Shown here: in pieces, positions 62,342-64,000 of the stretch
How positions within the stretch are numbered: position 1 is the first letter of the stretch
Layout of the letters: each line of letters begins with the position of its first letter
DNA from: Eopsaltria australis
Taxonomy: Eukaryota > Chordata > Aves > Passeriformes > Petroicidae
DNA length: 64,000 nucleotides
Reading direction: 5' to 3'
NCBI GenBank assembly: GCA_034509425.1
Contig: JAVTVJ010000033.1
Location: 3,472,001 to 3,536,000, forward strand
The notes under the pieces: model-generated
Databases searched by the model: none
The model's input: the letters and a program-made list of their open reading frames with translations, nothing else
Told to the model about the DNA's origin: nothing
Translations under genes and position numbers: made by a program

Positions 62342-63217
62342 ACGTGAAGCTGAGTGCTGCAGTTCATATGCTTAAGGGATGAGACACAATCCAGAGGGAT
62401 CTTCATAGGCTTCAGGAGTGCACCCTTGTGAACCTCATGAAGTTCAACAAGGCCAAGTGCAAGACCTTGCACCTGGGTCTTGGTAACCCCCTAATATCAG
62501 TACAGACTGGGGCATGTATGGTTTGAAAGCAGCCTTGCTGATAAGAACTTGAAAGTACTGGTGGATGAAAATCTGAATATAAGCCAGCAATGAGTTTGCT
62601 GCCAAGAAAACCGGCTGTATCCTTAGCTGAATGAAAAGACGTGTGGCAAGCAGGGCAAAGGGAGTGATTCTGCCTCTCTGTTCTCATGACACCCCACCTT
62701 AAATACTGGGTAGAGCTCTAGGATCCCCAGCAGAAAGACAAGGACACGTTGGAGAAGGTCCAGGGGAGAGCCGCAAAGACAGAGGAATCAAATACCTCTG
62801 CTATGAAAAAAAAGAAATGTGGGATTCTTCAGCCTGGAGAAGAGAAGGCTCTGTCTTATTGCAGCCTTTCAATAATGAAAGTGGGCTTGTAAAGTCAATG
62901 TGGAGAGACTTTTTACCAGGAATGCAGTCATAGGACAAGGGAAACAGTTATGAACTGAAAGAGGGTGTGTCCTGGTTTCAGGTGGGATAGATTAGACATA
63001 AGGAAGTAATTCTTTGTAGTCAGGTTGGTAAGGCAATGGAACAGGTTGCTCAGAGAAGTTGTGGGAGCCTCATCAGGAAGTGTTGAAAGACAGGTTGGAG
63101 GATGCTTTGAGCGACCTAACCTAGTGCAAGATGTCCCTGTCCACAGCAAGGGAGCTGAAGTAGATGTTTTGGAGGTCCCTTTCTAATCAAATGTTCTATG
63201 ATTCCATGATCCTATAG
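62342..63217 (+). mobile_element. CR1 LINE fragment, longest in the window
   Basis: About 875 bp of plus-strand CR1, covering the C-terminal part of ORF2 and the 3' UTR. Codons near 62420-62485 give NLMKFNKAKCKTLHLGLGNP, a conserved CR1 ORF2 block. Further markers are 'ttcagcctggagaagagaag', 'gcaatggaacaggttgctca', 'gtgcaagatgtccctgtcc' and a tail 'ttctatgattccatgatcct'. Multiple stops and frameshifts make it inactive, and the 5' end is truncated. The minus-strand frames across it are shadows. Confidence 0.95.
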
Positions 63218-64000
63218 GGAGCAAGGAAAAGTTGCTGTAATTGAATAAAAAAAAACTGCTCACAAACAAACAAACAAACATCCCCCACATTCAGTGCTTC
63301 AGATGTTATCCAAAATCTTCAAGTACTGATATACAAAATGGTACAAAAAACTACATCTCTGCGTCTGCTTACTATTCATAGTAAATGAAATCTGTTGGCA
63401 ATAAGGAATATTCATGCATTGTCTCTCACATACAAGTCATTAACCACCTAATTGTTGATGCTATGCTTTCTCAAAGTTTCATGCCACAAATCTGTGAAAT
63501 CTCTCATGTACCAGACTAGACAAACAAATTTATTTCTAACTCTCTTATTGTTTGGCTCCTTCCTGGTTTTAAAGCCCATGGAATCTATTAACTTGTTTTT
63601 ACTCTAGTCTTTAGGTTAAATTTTCATGTTTTTACAGATATGAAGAGATAGCAATTCAATACCTAGATTATCTTCTGATAAAAGGAAAAGAGCTACAGTC
63701 CACAGTATCTTACTAAAACAACCACAGACTGACTTTTCTTTTTATTATGAGCTATACTTATTTATTTATTGGAAGAGGAATTAAACCTACAATGCAACAA
63801 CAACAAAATTAATGAATGTAAAGTCAACAAGCAATAACTTGAAGAACATTTGCATACATTTTACCCTTTCTTAGTTATTTTTTGTTAAGGAAATATCTTA
63901 AAATAAAAGCAAACTACATAATGCACACATTGCTGAAAAGAGGCAATTCTCACCTAATTTGTTATCCATGCACATATACTCACACACATATACACAGGCC
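63218..64000. other. AT-rich non-coding DNA to the window edge
   Basis: A short (AAAC)n run lies at about 63263-63280, and the remainder is unique AT-rich sequence. No gene or mobile element is visible. Confidence 0.6.

Noticed and set aside
62412..63149. Minus-strand frames of 67-91 codons
   Set aside because: Antisense shadows of a plus-strand CR1.
1..64000. CRISPR arrays, operons, or prokaryotic elements
   Set aside because: The repeats are LINE tails, LTRs and microsatellites; there are no spaced direct repeats and no dense coding. The sequence is vertebrate.

Overview
The window looks like a stretch of an avian chromosome. It is AT-rich and has no convincing multi-exon gene. It carries many 5'-truncated CR1 (chicken repeat 1) LINE copies that end in the bird-type ATTCTATG-like octamer tail, plus LTRs of avian endogenous retroviruses. 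All long open frames are accidental, low-complexity, or remnants of CR1 ORF2. The best reading is intergenic or deep intronic DNA from a bird; the species cannot be named from the sequence.

Layout. From 1 to about 9.9 kb there is mostly unique AT-rich DNA with an old minus-strand CR1 tail (2015-2195), a near-perfect 34-bp palindrome (2332-2365) and a solo LTR (6256-6838) with a TATA box and a polyadenylation signal. At 9972-10652 lies the most unusual object: a ~606-bp LTR joined directly to 63 nt complementary to host tRNA-Lys(CUU), from the CCA end to base A14, with the whole composite between exact 6-bp direct repeats CTATGC. From 10.65 to 22.4 kb there is unique DNA with two minus-strand CR1 tails (15781-16060 and 16729-16765). 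From 22.4 to 49.4 kb there are plus-strand CR1 tails, including a CR1 nested in another CR1 (48485-49330), microsatellites and a G-rich 10-bp minisatellite (49391-49432). At 51.05-52.1 kb there is a GC-richer block, probably a decayed LTR. Two more plus-strand CR1s lie at 57.3 and 62.3-63.2 kb.

How the parts relate. Nothing here forms an operon or pathway; the history is one of successive retroelement insertions. The LTR-tRNA composite is best explained as integration of an unfinished reverse-transcription product: plus-strand strong-stop DNA in which the polymerase read past base 58 of the tRNA primer (where m1A normally stops it) and copied most of the tRNA. One of the six differences from the tRNA falls exactly at base 58. 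Coordinates of repeat edges are estimated by eye and may be off by 10-30 bases unless an exact boundary is argued.
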